From Devosia sp. Leaf420 (GTDB taxonomy: Bacteria; Pseudomonadota; Alphaproteobacteria; Rhizobiales; Devosiaceae), in assembly GCF_001425445.1 (NCBI RefSeq), contig NZ_LMQU01000011.1:248326-312325 (forward strand): 64,000 nt of DNA. The letters are read 5' to 3'. Every line of letters starts with the position of its first letter. The first letter of the stretch is position 1. The notes beneath the pieces were generated by a model that had not been told where the DNA came from, did no database searches, and saw only the letters and a program-made list of their open reading frames with translations. Of this stretch, positions 53,179-61,407 are shown piece after piece. Position numbers and translations under genes: made by a program.

Positions 53179-53263
53179 TCTCGCACTCCGATTTTTTGTG
53201 AGTTTTGTTTTGGTGGCGCCTTATAGGCAAAGGCAGATCAATTGTGAAGCGGGACGCGCGGTT

Positions 53264-53635
53264 CTAGTCTTCGGTCGGACGCACGAAGATCTGGGCCTTC
53301 TTACCCCGGAGTCGGGTTGCGATATCGGTCGCGATGGCCATCGTATCGAGCCCCGAAATCTGCATGACGCGCATATCGAGCGGCGTCTGGATGACGGGCG
53401 ATGTGACCACGTCATCATCGACGAGGACATCAACGCGCCTGCCGACATTCTCGCGCGAAAACTCAGCGAAGGTCGCACGCCCGTCGTCGGAGAGCGTAAT
53501 CTCGACAACCGGCGTTCCGGTCATCGGATCGACGATGGGTCGCGCCGACATCACCTCGAGGGGCAACAGTTCGGCGGCGACGGCGCCAGCCACGAAAATC
53601 GTCGTTGCGAGAAGAGACACGATCGCTTTGAGCAT
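53264..53635 (-). CDS. Periplasmic protein resembling a stand-alone SecD P1-head domain
   Basis: A 123-residue protein. A signal peptide ends near AVAAE (about 21). The body has the order TLSDDGRATFAEFSRENVGR, then VDVLVDDDVVTSPVIQTPL, which parallels the head of the first periplasmic domain of SecD (where Gly-F-A-x-x-T-x-E-N-V-G-R precedes a D-G-x-V-x-S-x-P-V-I motif). No membrane part of SecD is present. The ATG at 53635 has GAGG 9 bases from it. The gene follows the YmdB-family gene by 7 bases and is probably in the same transcript. Confidence 0.72.
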   Translation of the reverse strand: MLKAIVSLLATTIFVAGAVAAELLPLEVMSARPIVDPMTGTPVVEITLSDDGRATFAEFSRENVGRRVDVLVDDDVVTSPVIQTPLDMRVMQISGLDTMAIATDIATRLRGKKAQIFVRPTED

Positions 53636-53642
53636 AAACACC

Positions 53643-54458
53643 TCAGAATTCTGGTTCTGTCTGCGCTAGCACGCCGCCAATCCTAAGCGGCGCCACCTTC
53701 ACGGCAAGACCCGTGCGCGGATCGGTTTCGACGGCAACACCACAGAGGGTCGCTTCCCCCTCTGCCGGAACGAAACGGCCATTGGGAATACCGGTGAGGA
53801 AGCGATTGAGCGGCTCCTCGGTTTCGGTGCCGATGATGGAATCGAAATCGCCGCACATACCGGCATCGGCCATGAATGCGGTACCGCCCTTGAGGACGCG
53901 ATGGTCAGCGGTCGGAAGATGCGTGTGCGTCCCAACGACAAGACTGACGCGGCCATCGAGGAAATGGCCCATGGCCTGGATTTCCGAGGTCGCTTCGGTG
54001 TGGAAGTCGACGATGATGGCATCGGCCACCTGACCTAAAGGTGCATCGGCAACGGCGGCATCCACGGCGCGGAACGGATCATCGATGGGCTGCATGAAGA
54101 CGCGGCCAAGCGCATTTATAACGAGCACGCGATGGCCCTTGCGACTCTCGACCAGCATCGCGCCACGGCCCGGCGTGCCCGGCGCGTAGTTGATGGGGCG
54201 GATTAGGGTCGGCTCGCGCTCGATATAACTCAGGGCCTCGCGCTGGTCGAAAGCATGATCGCCGAGGGTGATGATATCCGCCCCGGCATCGCGCAGGGCA
54301 TGAAAGTGGGATTCGATGAGGCCCTTGCCATGGCTGGCGTTCTCGCCGTTGATGACGACGAAATCAAAACCATGACGGGCGATGAGACCGGGAAGACGTT
54401 CCGCAATGGCATCGCGCCCGGCGCGGCCCACCACATCGCCCAAAAACAGAAACTTCAT
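53643..54458 (-). CDS. YmdB-family metallophosphoesterase (TIGR00282 type)
   Basis: A 271-residue enzyme. Motifs are FLGDVVGRAGRD, VINGENASHGKG, TLGDHAFD and GTHTHLPTADH, all expected metal ligands of this family. The Bacillus relative hydrolyses 2,3-cyclic nucleotides and affects biofilm. The ATG at 54458 overlaps the 5-FCL stop as ATGA, so the genes are coupled. Confidence 0.92.
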   Translation of the reverse strand: MKFLFLGDVVGRAGRDAIAERLPGLIARHGFDFVVINGENASHGKGLIESHFHALRDAGADIITLGDHAFDQREALSYIEREPTLIRPINYAPGTPGRGAMLVESRKGHRVLVINALGRVFMQPIDDPFRAVDAAVADAPLGQVADAIIVDFHTEATSEIQAMGHFLDGRVSLVVGTHTHLPTADHRVLKGGTAFMADAGMCGDFDSIIGTETEEPLNRFLTGIPNGRFVPAEGEATLCGVAVETDPRTGLAVKVAPLRIGGVLAQTEPEF

Positions 54459-55042
54459 GCATTTGCCTCGAAAAACTGAACGCCCTCTTCGGTGATTACC
54501 GCATCGAGCGGCACGTCATGGGGCTCCCGGGGGATGGCCTCGAGCCTTTGAGCGGCAAAGGCGAGACCGATGAGCATCGGCTTTTTGGTGAGCGAAGCGA
54601 GTGTCCGATCATAATATCCGCCGCCATAGCCGAGGCGTGTGCCCGTGGCATCGAAGCCGAGAAGGGGCATGAGAATAAGATCGGGCGCGCGACGCGGCGC
54701 GGAATCGGCTGGAGCCAAAGTGCCAAAACCCGCTTCGTAAAGCGGCGCATCGGGGGCCCAGACGCGCAATTCCAAGGGTTCGTTCGCGCCGGTGACGACA
54801 GGCAAAAGCACCGTTTGTCCGCAATCCATCAGCTTGACGAGAATGGGTTGGCAGTCGGCCTCGTCGCGGATGCGCCAATAGCCGGCAATCGCATCTTCAG
54901 GCGCAAAGGCGACCTTATCGAAGAAATGGAAGGCGATCGATTTCGAGGCTTGGGCGCGGAAATCATCGGACAGTGCTTCGCGGCGGGCATGAGCGGCGAT
55001 ACGCAGGCCCGCCTTTTCAGCCTCGATCCCGTCACTCCCCAT
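54455..55042 (-). CDS. 5-formyltetrahydrofolate cyclo-ligase
   Basis: Recycles 5-formyl-THF to 5,10-methenyl-THF using ATP. RRAPDLILMPLLGFDATGTRLGYGGGYYDRTL is the signature region with the ATP-binding GYGGGYYDR, and ARREAL is in the N-terminal helix. The ATG at 55042 gives 195 residues, the family norm, with GGAG 11 bases upstream. ATG 55108 is an alternative that would still start after the 6S RNA. An ATG at 55141 lies inside the RNA gene and is unlikely. Confidence 0.9.
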   Translation of the reverse strand: MGSDGIEAEKAGLRIAAHARREALSDDFRAQASKSIAFHFFDKVAFAPEDAIAGYWRIRDEADCQPILVKLMDCGQTVLLPVVTGANEPLELRVWAPDAPLYEAGFGTLAPADSAPRRAPDLILMPLLGFDATGTRLGYGGGYYDRTLASLTKKPMLIGLAFAAQRLEAIPREPHDVPLDAVITEEGVQFFEANA

Positions 55043-55119
55043 GCGTGCTGCAGCTCCGGTCTCGTCTTCAGCTTTTTGATCCGAAGCGGGGACCACTTCT
55101 GCAGACATGCAAAATTTTG

Positions 55120-55268
55120 TGCCACCCTGGCCGTGGGACATCTGATCCCGGGAACCTACTTACGTAGGTGGGCGCCGTATATCCAAGCCCACGGGCCTGG
55201 TCAGGGACAGCTCCCTCGAGATCGATTAAGGCCCCGGGGATATGTGTGTCCTCACGCGCCGGGCAGCC
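55120..55268 (-). ncRNA. ssrS: 6S RNA (RNA polymerase-binding regulatory RNA)
   Basis: A predicted RNA of about 150 bases directly upstream of the 5-FCL gene, the position of 6S RNA across proteobacteria. The ends pair: GCTGCCC with GGGTGGC (two G-T pairs), then GGC, GTG and GGACA with TGTCC, CAC and GCC through small bulges. Internal hairpins include AGGGA/TCCCT, GTGGGC/GCCCAC and CCTAC/GTAGG. This gives one long rod with a central open region, as 6S RNA requires. A strong promoter ends 6 bases before the predicted start. I rely on position and folding, not on a covariance search. Confidence 0.8.
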
Positions 55269-55273
55269 AAAGA

Positions 55274-55302
55274 GATATAGGCGCTTCCCCGGCCTTGCGC
55301 AA
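55274..55302 (-). promoter_or_regulatory. Sigma-70-like promoter of the 6S RNA gene
   Basis: On the minus strand TTGCGC (55297-55302) and TATATC (55274-55279) are separated by exactly 17 bases. Transcription would start at the G near 55268. Confidence 0.75.
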
Positions 55303-55330
55303 ACGCTGCGCGACAAGATTATCCACAGTC

Positions 55331-55364
55331 AAAAGCAAAAGGCCGGCGCCTTGCGGCACCGGCC
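55331..55364 (-). terminator. Rho-independent terminator after pgk
   Basis: GGCCGGCGCC and GGCACCGGCC form a 10-bp stem with one mismatch and a TTGC loop. TTTTGCTTTT follows on the minus strand. It lies 21 bases past the pgk stop and separates it from the 6S RNA promoter. Confidence 0.9.
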
Positions 55365-55385
55365 TCGATCAATACGGCAACAGCC

Positions 55386-56588
55386 TTATTTCTTGAGCGC
55401 TTGGACGCCTGGCAGGGGCTTGCCTTCCATCCATTCGAGGAAGGCGCCGCCGGCGGTCGAGACGTAAGTCAGGGCATCCTTGACGCCGGCATGGGCGAGA
55501 GCACCGACGGTATCGCCACCACCGGCGACCGAAACGAGGTGACCATCATGGGTGCGCTTGGCAACGTGCTTGGCAATCGCGACGGTGCCCGCATCGAAGG
55601 GCTCCATTTCGAAGGCGCCGACGGGACCGTTCCAGATGACCGTGTGTGCATCGTCGATCGCAGCATTGATGCGTTCGATCGACTGGGGGCCGATATCGAG
55701 GATCATGCCATCGGGATCGACGGCATCGACGCCATAAAGACGGGTCGGAGAATTGGCCTTGAAATGCCAGGAGACGACGGCGTCGACCGGCAGGATGATG
55801 GCGCAATTAGCCTTGTCAGCCTTGTCCATGATGCGGCGGGCGGTATCGGCGAGATCCTTTTCGCAGAGCGACTTGCCGACGCCATAGCCTTGGGCAAAGA
55901 GGAACGTGTTGGCCATGCCGCCGCCGATGACGAGGCCATCGACCTTGGTCACGAGATTTTCGAGAAGGTCGATCTTGGACGAGACCTTGGCGCCACCGAC
56001 AATGGCGACAACCGGCTTCTTGGGCTTGCCAAGACCCGCTTCGAGCGCTTCAAGTTCGCCCTGCATGGCAAGACCGGCAGCGGCGGGCAGCAGGTGCGCC
56101 AGGGCTTCGGTCGAGGCGTGGGCGCGGTGCGCGGCGGAGAAGGCGTCGTTGACATAGACATCGCCAAGGCTCGCCATGCGCTTGGCAAGCTCGACATCGT
56201 TCTCTTCTTCGCCGGGATGAAAGCGGGTGTTTTCAAGAACGAGAACCGAGCCGGCGGGAGCCTCGTCGATGGCTTTCTTGGCTTCGGAAACATCGACCCA
56301 ATCAGTCGCGACAAAGCCCACGGGATGGCCGGTTTCATCGGCGACGGCCGAGCAGACTTGCTCGAGCGAAAACTCAGGATCGACCTTCCCCTTGGGGCGG
56401 CCGAAATGGGACAGCAGCACCACTTTGGCGTCGTGCTTGACGATCTCGCGGATCGTGGGGACCAGGCGCTCGATGCGGGTGGCATCGGTCACCTTGCCAT
56501 CGGCAACGGGAACATTGAGATCGGCGCGCAGCAGGACGACCTTATTGGCGAGGTCGAGTTCATCGAGGGTCTTGAACTGTGCGGTCAT
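55386..56588 (-). CDS. pgk: Phosphoglycerate kinase
   Basis: Catalyses ATP formation from 1,3-bisphosphoglycerate in glycolysis. The 400-residue chain has [32 protein letters not shown], and the C-terminal nucleotide-binding [11 protein letters not shown] and [13 protein letters not shown]. The ATG at 56588 starts [13 protein letters not shown]. It lies about 5.5 kb from gap and tkt on the same strand, whereas these genes are often adjacent. Confidence 0.97.
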   Translation of the reverse strand: MTAQFKTLDELDLANKVVLLRADLNVPVADGKVTDATRIERLVPTIREIVKHDAKVVLLSHFGRPKGKVDPEFSLEQVCSAVADETGHPVGFVATDWVDVSEAKKAIDEAPAGSVLVLENTRFHPGEEENDVELAKRMASLGDVYVNDAFSAAHRAHASTEALAHLLPAAAGLAMQGELEALEAGLGKPKKPVVAIVGGAKVSSKIDLLENLVTKVDGLVIGGGMANTFLFAQGYGVGKSLCEKDLADTARRIMDKADKANCAIILPVDAVVSWHFKANSPTRLYGVDAVDPDGMILDIGPQSIERINAAIDDAHTVIWNGPVGAFEMEPFDAGTVAIAKHVAKRTHDGHLVSVAGGGDTVGALAHAGVKDALTYVSTAGGAFLEWMEGKPLPGVQALKK

Positions 56589-56667
56589 GGCAAGGCTCCA
56601 AAGGGCACGAGATGTGGCTTTGGCCTATCAGAGGCCAGCGCGTGGGGAAAGCGCTCGCGGCAAATTT

Positions 56668-56949
56668 CTACAGCGCGGCGCCGATGATCCCGCCGCAGAG
56701 ATAAAGCACCGGGCTCAGCAGCACGTGCGCCGAAAGACGCATCAAATCATCGACCATGACATGGCGTGCAAAGCCGACGCTGGCCCAGGGCGCAACGCCA
56801 ACCATGCGCACGATGCGTAGATGACGCAGAAGCAGCCAGGCAAGAAGAGCCAGCGACGGCAGCGCCAGCAGCATCGGACTGTCAAAAAGGCCGGCTGCGA
56901 GCCAGAAAAGCGGCAAACCCGCCTGGAACCGCCGGGTCAGATGAAACAT
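56668..56949 (-). CDS. Small membrane protein of unknown function
   Basis: A 93-residue protein with two to three hydrophobic segments (LPLFWLAAGLFDSPMLLALP, LALLAWLLLRHL and the C-terminal LLSPVLYLCGGIIGAAL) and several Arg/His residues between. The ATG at 56949 has GAGGAG upstream. It could be a small envelope or transport accessory protein; I recognise no family. It ends 79 bases before pgk and may be cotranscribed. Confidence 0.6.
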   Translation of the reverse strand: MFHLTRRFQAGLPLFWLAAGLFDSPMLLALPSLALLAWLLLRHLRIVRMVGVAPWASVGFARHVMVDDLMRLSAHVLLSPVLYLCGGIIGAAL

Positions 56950-57089
56950 GGCTGGGCTCCTCAATTGGACAGCAAAAGAGCTAGGATGATTTGGTGAACA
57001 CTTTGCGACGGAGAGCTGGCCTTTGCGTGCATAAAGCCCAACACGGCGATCATTTCCTCGTGTAGGAGTGCTCCGACTAAGGAGCGAAA

Positions 57090-57800
57090 ATGTCGGATAT
57101 GACGATGCCGGTGGCGGATAATCGCGCGGAGTTTTTCCGAGGCTTGCGCGTCTCTGTGCCAGTGCTGCTGGGCTTTATTCCCTTTGGTCTTCTGCTCGGT
57201 TCTCAGGCCGGCATGAAAGGGTTTTCGCCGCTCGAGATCGCCTTGATGACTGGCTTTAACTTTGCTGGCGGGTCCGAATTCCTCGTCATCCAGCTTTGGA
57301 CCTGGCCGCCGGCAATTCCTCTGCTTGTGGCTTTGACCATGCTGGTCAATAGCCGCCATGTCCTGATGGGCGCAACGCTCGCCCCGACCATGCGCCATCT
57401 GCCACGGCGCAAGGTACTGCCCGCGCTGGCGCTGATGTGCGACGAATGCTGGGCCCTGGGGCTCGATGATGCGCGAAAGCGCGGCGGCGTCCTGAGCTTC
57501 CCCTTCTATCTCGGGCTCTCGGTTGGCCTTTATCTCTCCTGGCCGACAAGCGCGGCGATCGGGGCGGTTGTCGGGCCGAGTTTGGGCGATGTGACGCGCT
57601 ACGGCTTTCACATGGCCTTTCCGGCCGTCTTTCTCGTCATGATTTTCGGCATGTGGACCGGGTTTCGCGCGGCGCGGCCATGGTTCGTCAGCCTCGTTAT
57701 CGGCGCCTTGACCTATCTTGCAGTTCCCGGACCCTGGTACGTGCCGGCCGGCGCACTATCCGGTCTTTTGGCCGCTTACCTCTGGGCGCGCTCGGAATGA
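57090..57800 (+). CDS. azlC: Branched-chain amino acid exporter large subunit AzlC
   Basis: A 236-residue membrane protein with about six hydrophobic segments. FIPFGLLLGSQAGMKGFSPLEIALMTGFNFAGGSEFLVI and LVNSRHVLMGATLAP are the family signatures. It pairs with AzlD to export valine, isoleucine and related amino acids. Its stop overlaps the azlD start as ATGA. Confidence 0.92.
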   Translation: MSDMTMPVADNRAEFFRGLRVSVPVLLGFIPFGLLLGSQAGMKGFSPLEIALMTGFNFAGGSEFLVIQLWTWPPAIPLLVALTMLVNSRHVLMGATLAPTMRHLPRRKVLPALALMCDECWALGLDDARKRGGVLSFPFYLGLSVGLYLSWPTSAAIGAVVGPSLGDVTRYGFHMAFPAVFLVMIFGMWTGFRAARPWFVSLVIGALTYLAVPGPWYVPAGALSGLLAAYLWARSE

Positions 57801-58096
57801 TCGATACAACCATTCTTCTCGTCATCGTGCTAATGGCGTCGGTCACCTATATGACGCGCATTGCCGGCTATCTTTTTCTCCGCAACCGTACGCTGAGCCC
57901 GCGTTTGACGCAGGTGCTGGAAGCGGCGCCGGGCTGCGTGCTGATTTCTGTCATCGCGCCCGATTTCGTCTCCGGACGACCCGCCGACCTCATCGCGCTC
58001 GCGATCACCGTCATCGCGGCGTCGCGCCTTCCCATTCTGCCCACTGTGGTGATCGCCGTCGCCTCGGCTGCGATCCTGCGGCAGCTTCTCGGTTGA
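57797..58096 (+). CDS. azlD: Branched-chain amino acid exporter small subunit AzlD
   Basis: A 99-residue membrane protein with three to four hydrophobic segments and the conserved TYMTRIAGYLFLRNRTLSPRL motif after the first one. The ATG at 57797 overlaps the azlC stop by 4 bases. The two subunits form one carrier. Confidence 0.92.
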   Translation: MIDTTILLVIVLMASVTYMTRIAGYLFLRNRTLSPRLTQVLEAAPGCVLISVIAPDFVSGRPADLIALAITVIAASRLPILPTVVIAVASAAILRQLLG

Positions 58097-58145
58097 CTTG
58101 ACAGGCAAGGAGTAAGGCATGACCTTTCTGCCGAGGAGAAAAGCC

Positions 58146-58511
58146 ATGACCGGCCACCGTATTTTCGGCGTCAGCGTTGCCAGCGTCTATCCCGCCTATA
58201 TCGCCAAGGCCGAGCGCAAGGGCCGCACCAAGCAAGAAGTCGACGAAATCTTCCGCTGGTTGACGGGCCATAGCCAGGAAAGTTTTGAGCGCGAATTGGC
58301 CGACAAAACCAGTTTCGAGGACTTCTTCGCCAAGGCGCCGAAGATGAACCCGGCCCGCGAATTGATCACCGGCGTCGTTTGCGGCATCCGCGTCGAAAAC
58401 ATCGAAGATCCGACGATGAAGGCGATCCGGCAACTCGACAAGCTCGTCGACGAATTGGCCAAGGGCAAAGCCATGACCAGGATTTTGCGCGGCGAACACG
58501 CGGCCTCTTGA
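58146..58511 (+). CDS. DUF2200-family protein
   Basis: A 121-residue soluble protein matching the DUF2200 pattern: [42 protein letters not shown], and the end [15 protein letters not shown] followed by [13 protein letters not shown]. The ATG at 58146 with GAGGAG upstream fits the family start. An upstream ATG at 58119 also has AAGGAG but would add nine residues not seen in the family. Function is unknown. Confidence 0.88.
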   Translation: MTGHRIFGVSVASVYPAYIAKAERKGRTKQEVDEIFRWLTGHSQESFERELADKTSFEDFFAKAPKMNPARELITGVVCGIRVENIEDPTMKAIRQLDKLVDELAKGKAMTRILRGEHAAS

Positions 58512-58538
58512 CCCGTCCCCTGGGTCTGCCTCGATAGA
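58508..58538 (+). promoter_or_regulatory. Candidate MerR-type promoter with 19-base spacer
   Basis: TTGACC (58508-58513) and GATAGA (58533-58538) are 19 bases apart, the long spacing typical of MerR-controlled promoters. GACCC and GGGTC (58510-58526) form a short dyad in the spacer. The -10 box matches poorly, so this is tentative. Confidence 0.4.
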
Positions 58539-58566
58539 GCGAAGGGTCAGCAACGAGGTGATTCCC

Positions 58567-59535
58567 GTGACCCAATCGCAAGCACTTCTCTCTCCATCCG
58601 AAGCCGCAAGGCTGCTCGGTGTTTCAAGTAAAGCTCTGCGGCTTTACGAAGAGCGCGGCTTTATCAAACCCCTGCGCGACGCAGCAGGCTGGCGGCACTA
58701 TGGACCCGACCAGATAGCGCGGCTGAGGCAGGTGGTGGCCTTCCGCGGCCTGGGCCTCAGCCTCAAACAGATCGGCGGGGTGCTGGATGGCGCCAGCGAA
58801 GGTCTCGAAGACGCGCTCGCGTCACACCAGCGCCAGCTCGAAGAGCAGATGGCCGGGACGCATGGGGCGCTCGAGCAGGTCAAACTCTGGCGGCGAGATT
58901 TGCTTCAGGGTCGCATGCCGGATGTTGCGGAGCTGGTCGGCGATGGACCTGCCTTATCTTTGACGCTGCCCTGGCCTTGGGATGGCGAACGTTTCGAGCT
59001 CAAGCGACTGGCGCCAGTCACCTATCTCGTCGGTCCGCTCGGCAGTGGCAAGACACGGCTGGCAATGGCGCTGGCGGCGGCCTTGGGCGGTGTGTTTCAC
59101 GAGCTGGACAGGCAGGCGCCCGAGAAACTTTCAGAAGATGCCGAGACAGCCTTGGCCTGGCTTCTCGACGATGGCGCGACGAAGTCGGACCAACTGCGCG
59201 CCGTAGTCGCGGCGATTGCGGACACTACGGGCGCCGGTGTGCTCGATCTGATCGAGGACGGTATTGATGAAGCAACACAATTGGCCTTGGGTGCCTGGCT
59301 CCGGCGGTATGCGGACAATGAGCGGCCACTGGTGGTGATGACCCGATCGACCGCAGTTCTGGACCTCGATGCTGTCAGCCCCGGCCACGCCATCCTCTAT
59401 TGCCCGGCCAATCACAGCTCACCATTCGAGGTCATGCCGGTAGGTGGGACGCCGGGTTATGAGAGCTTGGTGTCGTGTCTGGGTACGCCAGAGGCGAGGG
59501 CGCGGACGGCAGGGATGGTGGTGAGTATGGGGTAA
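58567..59535 (+). CDS. MerR-family regulator fused to a P-loop ATPase-like domain
   Basis: A 322-residue protein of unusual layout. Residues about 8-75 are a MerR helix-turn-helix (SPSEAARLLGVSSKALRLYEERGFIKP), and about 80-115 are the dimerisation helix. Residues about 145-320 form an ABC-like nucleotide fold with VGPLGSGKTRLAMALAAAL (loop at 156-163), a Walker-B-like VLDLIEDGIDEATQ and LVVMTRSTAVLDLD after it. No metal-binding Cys of classic MerR proteins is seen. The second GTG (58567) is chosen because GAGG lies 8 bases before it. The signal may be a nucleotide or ATP level (inference). Confidence 0.8.
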   Translation: MTQSQALLSPSEAARLLGVSSKALRLYEERGFIKPLRDAAGWRHYGPDQIARLRQVVAFRGLGLSLKQIGGVLDGASEGLEDALASHQRQLEEQMAGTHGALEQVKLWRRDLLQGRMPDVAELVGDGPALSLTLPWPWDGERFELKRLAPVTYLVGPLGSGKTRLAMALAAALGGVFHELDRQAPEKLSEDAETALAWLLDDGATKSDQLRAVVAAIADTTGAGVLDLIEDGIDEATQLALGAWLRRYADNERPLVVMTRSTAVLDLDAVSPGHAILYCPANHSSPFEVMPVGGTPGYESLVSCLGTPEARARTAGMVVSMG

Positions 59536-59539
59536 TGAA

Positions 59540-59668
59540 AAGGCCCCCTCACCCGGCCGTTGGCCGACCTCTCCCCCAGAGGGAGAGGTGGCAGTGTGCC
59601 TTAGTCGCGGAGCGACACCTCTCCCTCTGGGGGAGAGGTCGATGCGGAGCATCGGGTGAGGGGGCCTT
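59540..59668. repeat. Large composite palindromic intergenic repeat
   Basis: Outer arms AAGGCCCCCTCACCCG (59540-59555) and their exact reverse complement (59653-59668) enclose two inner 25-base units (59566-59590 and 59616-59640) that are perfect reverse complements of each other. Each inner unit is itself a hairpin (ACCTCTCCC / GGGAGAGGT). The 129-base element fills the gap between two convergent genes and could also stop transcription both ways. Confidence 0.85.
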
Positions 59669-59674
59669 CATTTT

Positions 59675-60205
59675 CTACGCCCGCTCAAACAGCCCCGGAT
59701 AACTCACCACCACCCCATCCGCATCGACCTCCAGGACCCGCTCGAAATTCTCGGACTGGTATCGGAAATGCCCGTCATCGAGCTTGGTATAGACCTGCTC
59801 GGCGCGTTTGATGGTCATGGTGGTGGCGTCGATCCAGACCATTGAAAACGTCTGGGGTGCATTCATCTGCCAATCGCTGCGCCAGATGGGCAGAGAATTG
59901 GTGAGGGGCGTTGGCCAGATGTCGACATCGACACAGTTCTTGAGGCCCGAAATCGGCTCGGCGCGATCGTCGGTCCAGCCGCCCTGCCCGTCGCAAAAAA
60001 GTTCGAGCGCCTTGCCGTCCGCGCGCTCGATCTTGAGCGTTCGCGTGTGGCCATTTTCGTCGAGCTTAATGCGGTAGAAGAGCCCAAAATCAGGGCCGAT
60101 AATGGCGCCACGAATGCGCGTGTCGCGATCATTGGCGACGACATGGCAATGTTCGAGAGTGGCAAGGTCGAGCCCTTGCCAGCGATAGGATCGATTGAGA
60201 TTCAC
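59675..60205 (-). CDS. Putative glycolipid-binding family protein (DUF1089 type)
   Basis: A 176-residue soluble protein. It follows the family pattern: YRWQGLDLATLEHC at the start, DFGLFYRIKLDENGHTRTLKIE, then GLKNCVDVDIWPTPLTNSLPI, and the end VDADGVVVSYPGLFERA. The GTG at 60205 has GGGGG close upstream, whereas the ATG at 60229 in the same frame has no ribosome site. The biological role of the family is not established. Confidence 0.8.
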   Translation of the reverse strand: MNLNRSYRWQGLDLATLEHCHVVANDRDTRIRGAIIGPDFGLFYRIKLDENGHTRTLKIERADGKALELFCDGQGGWTDDRAEPISGLKNCVDVDIWPTPLTNSLPIWRSDWQMNAPQTFSMVWIDATTMTIKRAEQVYTKLDDGHFRYQSENFERVLEVDADGVVVSYPGLFERA

Positions 60206-60283
60206 GTCTGCCCCCAGGCTGCGCTGCATTTCGAGCAAAAGCGCGCGGGGAAAGCAAGCGGGGACAATGCCCCGCCAGCATAA

Positions 60284-60823
60284 TCAGACGGGAGGCGTCA
60301 CGCCGTCGCGGATGGTGTGGAACACGGGCAAGACGCTGTCGAGCCGATCGGCATCGGTGACGCAGGAGATCGCAGTACGACCCCTGGCGGTTTCGACCAT
60401 GGAGAGCACGAGCCGGACGTGCTCGGCGCCCTTCTGCTTAGGCTTGCCGATGAATTCATGGCCAGTGTAACCATCGAGTTCGAAGGCAGAATCCCCGACG
60501 AAATCGAAAATCTGCGACATGCCGTCCTTGGCCATGGCGAGCCAGGCGGGCGAGCCGATCTGCGCATTGATCTCCTCGACGCTGAGCCCGGCATTGGCGG
60601 GCACGTCCTGGAAGCTGACCTGGCAAAGATACTTTTCGCCTTCGAGCGGCGCCGGGTCATCAGCGGCCGATTTGACGCCGAAGGTGACGTCATAGGGCGG
60701 CGGGGACGTTTCGGCAGCAACCACGAATGTATCGGGCAGGTTCACCGCCAGCCCGCTGACGTCCTCCGCAGCAAGAGCGGGGACAGAGAGCATAGCAAGG
60801 CAGGCAATCGGCAGAAGACGCAT
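60284..60823 (-). CDS. Secreted protein of unknown function, paralogue 3 of 3
   Basis: A 179-residue periplasmic protein. A signal peptide (MRLLPIACLAMLSVPALAA) is followed by GLAVNLPDTFVV, FGVKSA, YLCQVSF, SVEEINAQIG, FELDGYTGHEFIG and the C-terminal AISCVTDADRLD and FHTIRDGVTPPV. Two conserved Cys (in YLCQ and ISCV) could form a disulphide. It is 21 bases after paralogue 2. I do not recognise the family. Confidence 0.75.
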   Translation of the reverse strand: MRLLPIACLAMLSVPALAAEDVSGLAVNLPDTFVVAAETSPPPYDVTFGVKSAADDPAPLEGEKYLCQVSFQDVPANAGLSVEEINAQIGSPAWLAMAKDGMSQIFDFVGDSAFELDGYTGHEFIGKPKQKGAEHVRLVLSMVETARGRTAISCVTDADRLDSVLPVFHTIRDGVTPPV

Positions 60824-60844
60824 GGCGTACTCCAAGAAGAGGGC

Positions 60845-61393
60845 TCAGGCCGGCGGGATAACGCCATCACGGATGGTGCGGAATATATCGAGATTGGTGT
60901 CGAGCGTATCGGCCTCAGTGACGCAGGAGATCAAGCTTCTCCCCTTAGGCGTTTCGAGGAAGGACATCACGGCCCGCGCGTCCGCATCCTGTTTCAGCCG
61001 CGAGGTCACGATGAATTCCTGCCCACCAATGCCGCCCAATTCGAAGGGCGTGATCTCGCCGACATCGACATCCTGAGATAATAGGGTCTTCATGTGATCC
61101 CGCCACCCTTCGGAGGCGACCGCCGTGTTGAGCTGCTCCTGAGTAAATTCGGCATTGGCTGGATCAGGCATGAAGCTTGCTTGGCAGAGATAGGTCTCGC
61201 CTTTGAGCGCGACAGGATTGCCGGAGGCATTCTTGACGCCAAAGCTGACGAGATAATCGAGCGGCGGCAGAGCCTTTTCGACAACGAATGTCTTGGGGAG
61301 ATTGACAGCAAGGCCCGTCAAATCATCCTCGACTGCAAAAGCGGTTCCCGACGACAGAAGCGCGACAACACAGGCGATTGGCAAAAGACGCAT
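60845..61393 (-). CDS. Secreted protein of unknown function, paralogue 2 of 3
   Basis: A 182-residue periplasmic protein. The signal peptide (MRLLPIACVVALLSSGTAFA) matches paralogue 3 almost exactly over its first eight residues. The shared pattern is GLAVNLPKTFVV, FGVKNASG, YLCQASF, FELGGIGGQEFI and LETPKGRSLISCVTEAD, ending IRDGVIPPA. This copy is the most diverged in its middle part. It starts 14 bases after paralogue 1. Confidence 0.75.
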   Translation of the reverse strand: MRLLPIACVVALLSSGTAFAVEDDLTGLAVNLPKTFVVEKALPPLDYLVSFGVKNASGNPVALKGETYLCQASFMPDPANAEFTQEQLNTAVASEGWRDHMKTLLSQDVDVGEITPFELGGIGGQEFIVTSRLKQDADARAVMSFLETPKGRSLISCVTEADTLDTNLDIFRTIRDGVIPPA

Positions 61394-61407
61394 GAGCGAC
61401 CTCCGGA

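Noticed and set aside
55042..55141. An extended start of the 5-FCL gene at 55141
   Set aside because: The extra codons fall partly inside the predicted 6S RNA and encode a segment without family similarity. The ATG at 55042 gives the usual length.
55401..56687. A 428-codon plus-strand frame
   Set aside because: It is antisense to pgk, whose motifs are complete.
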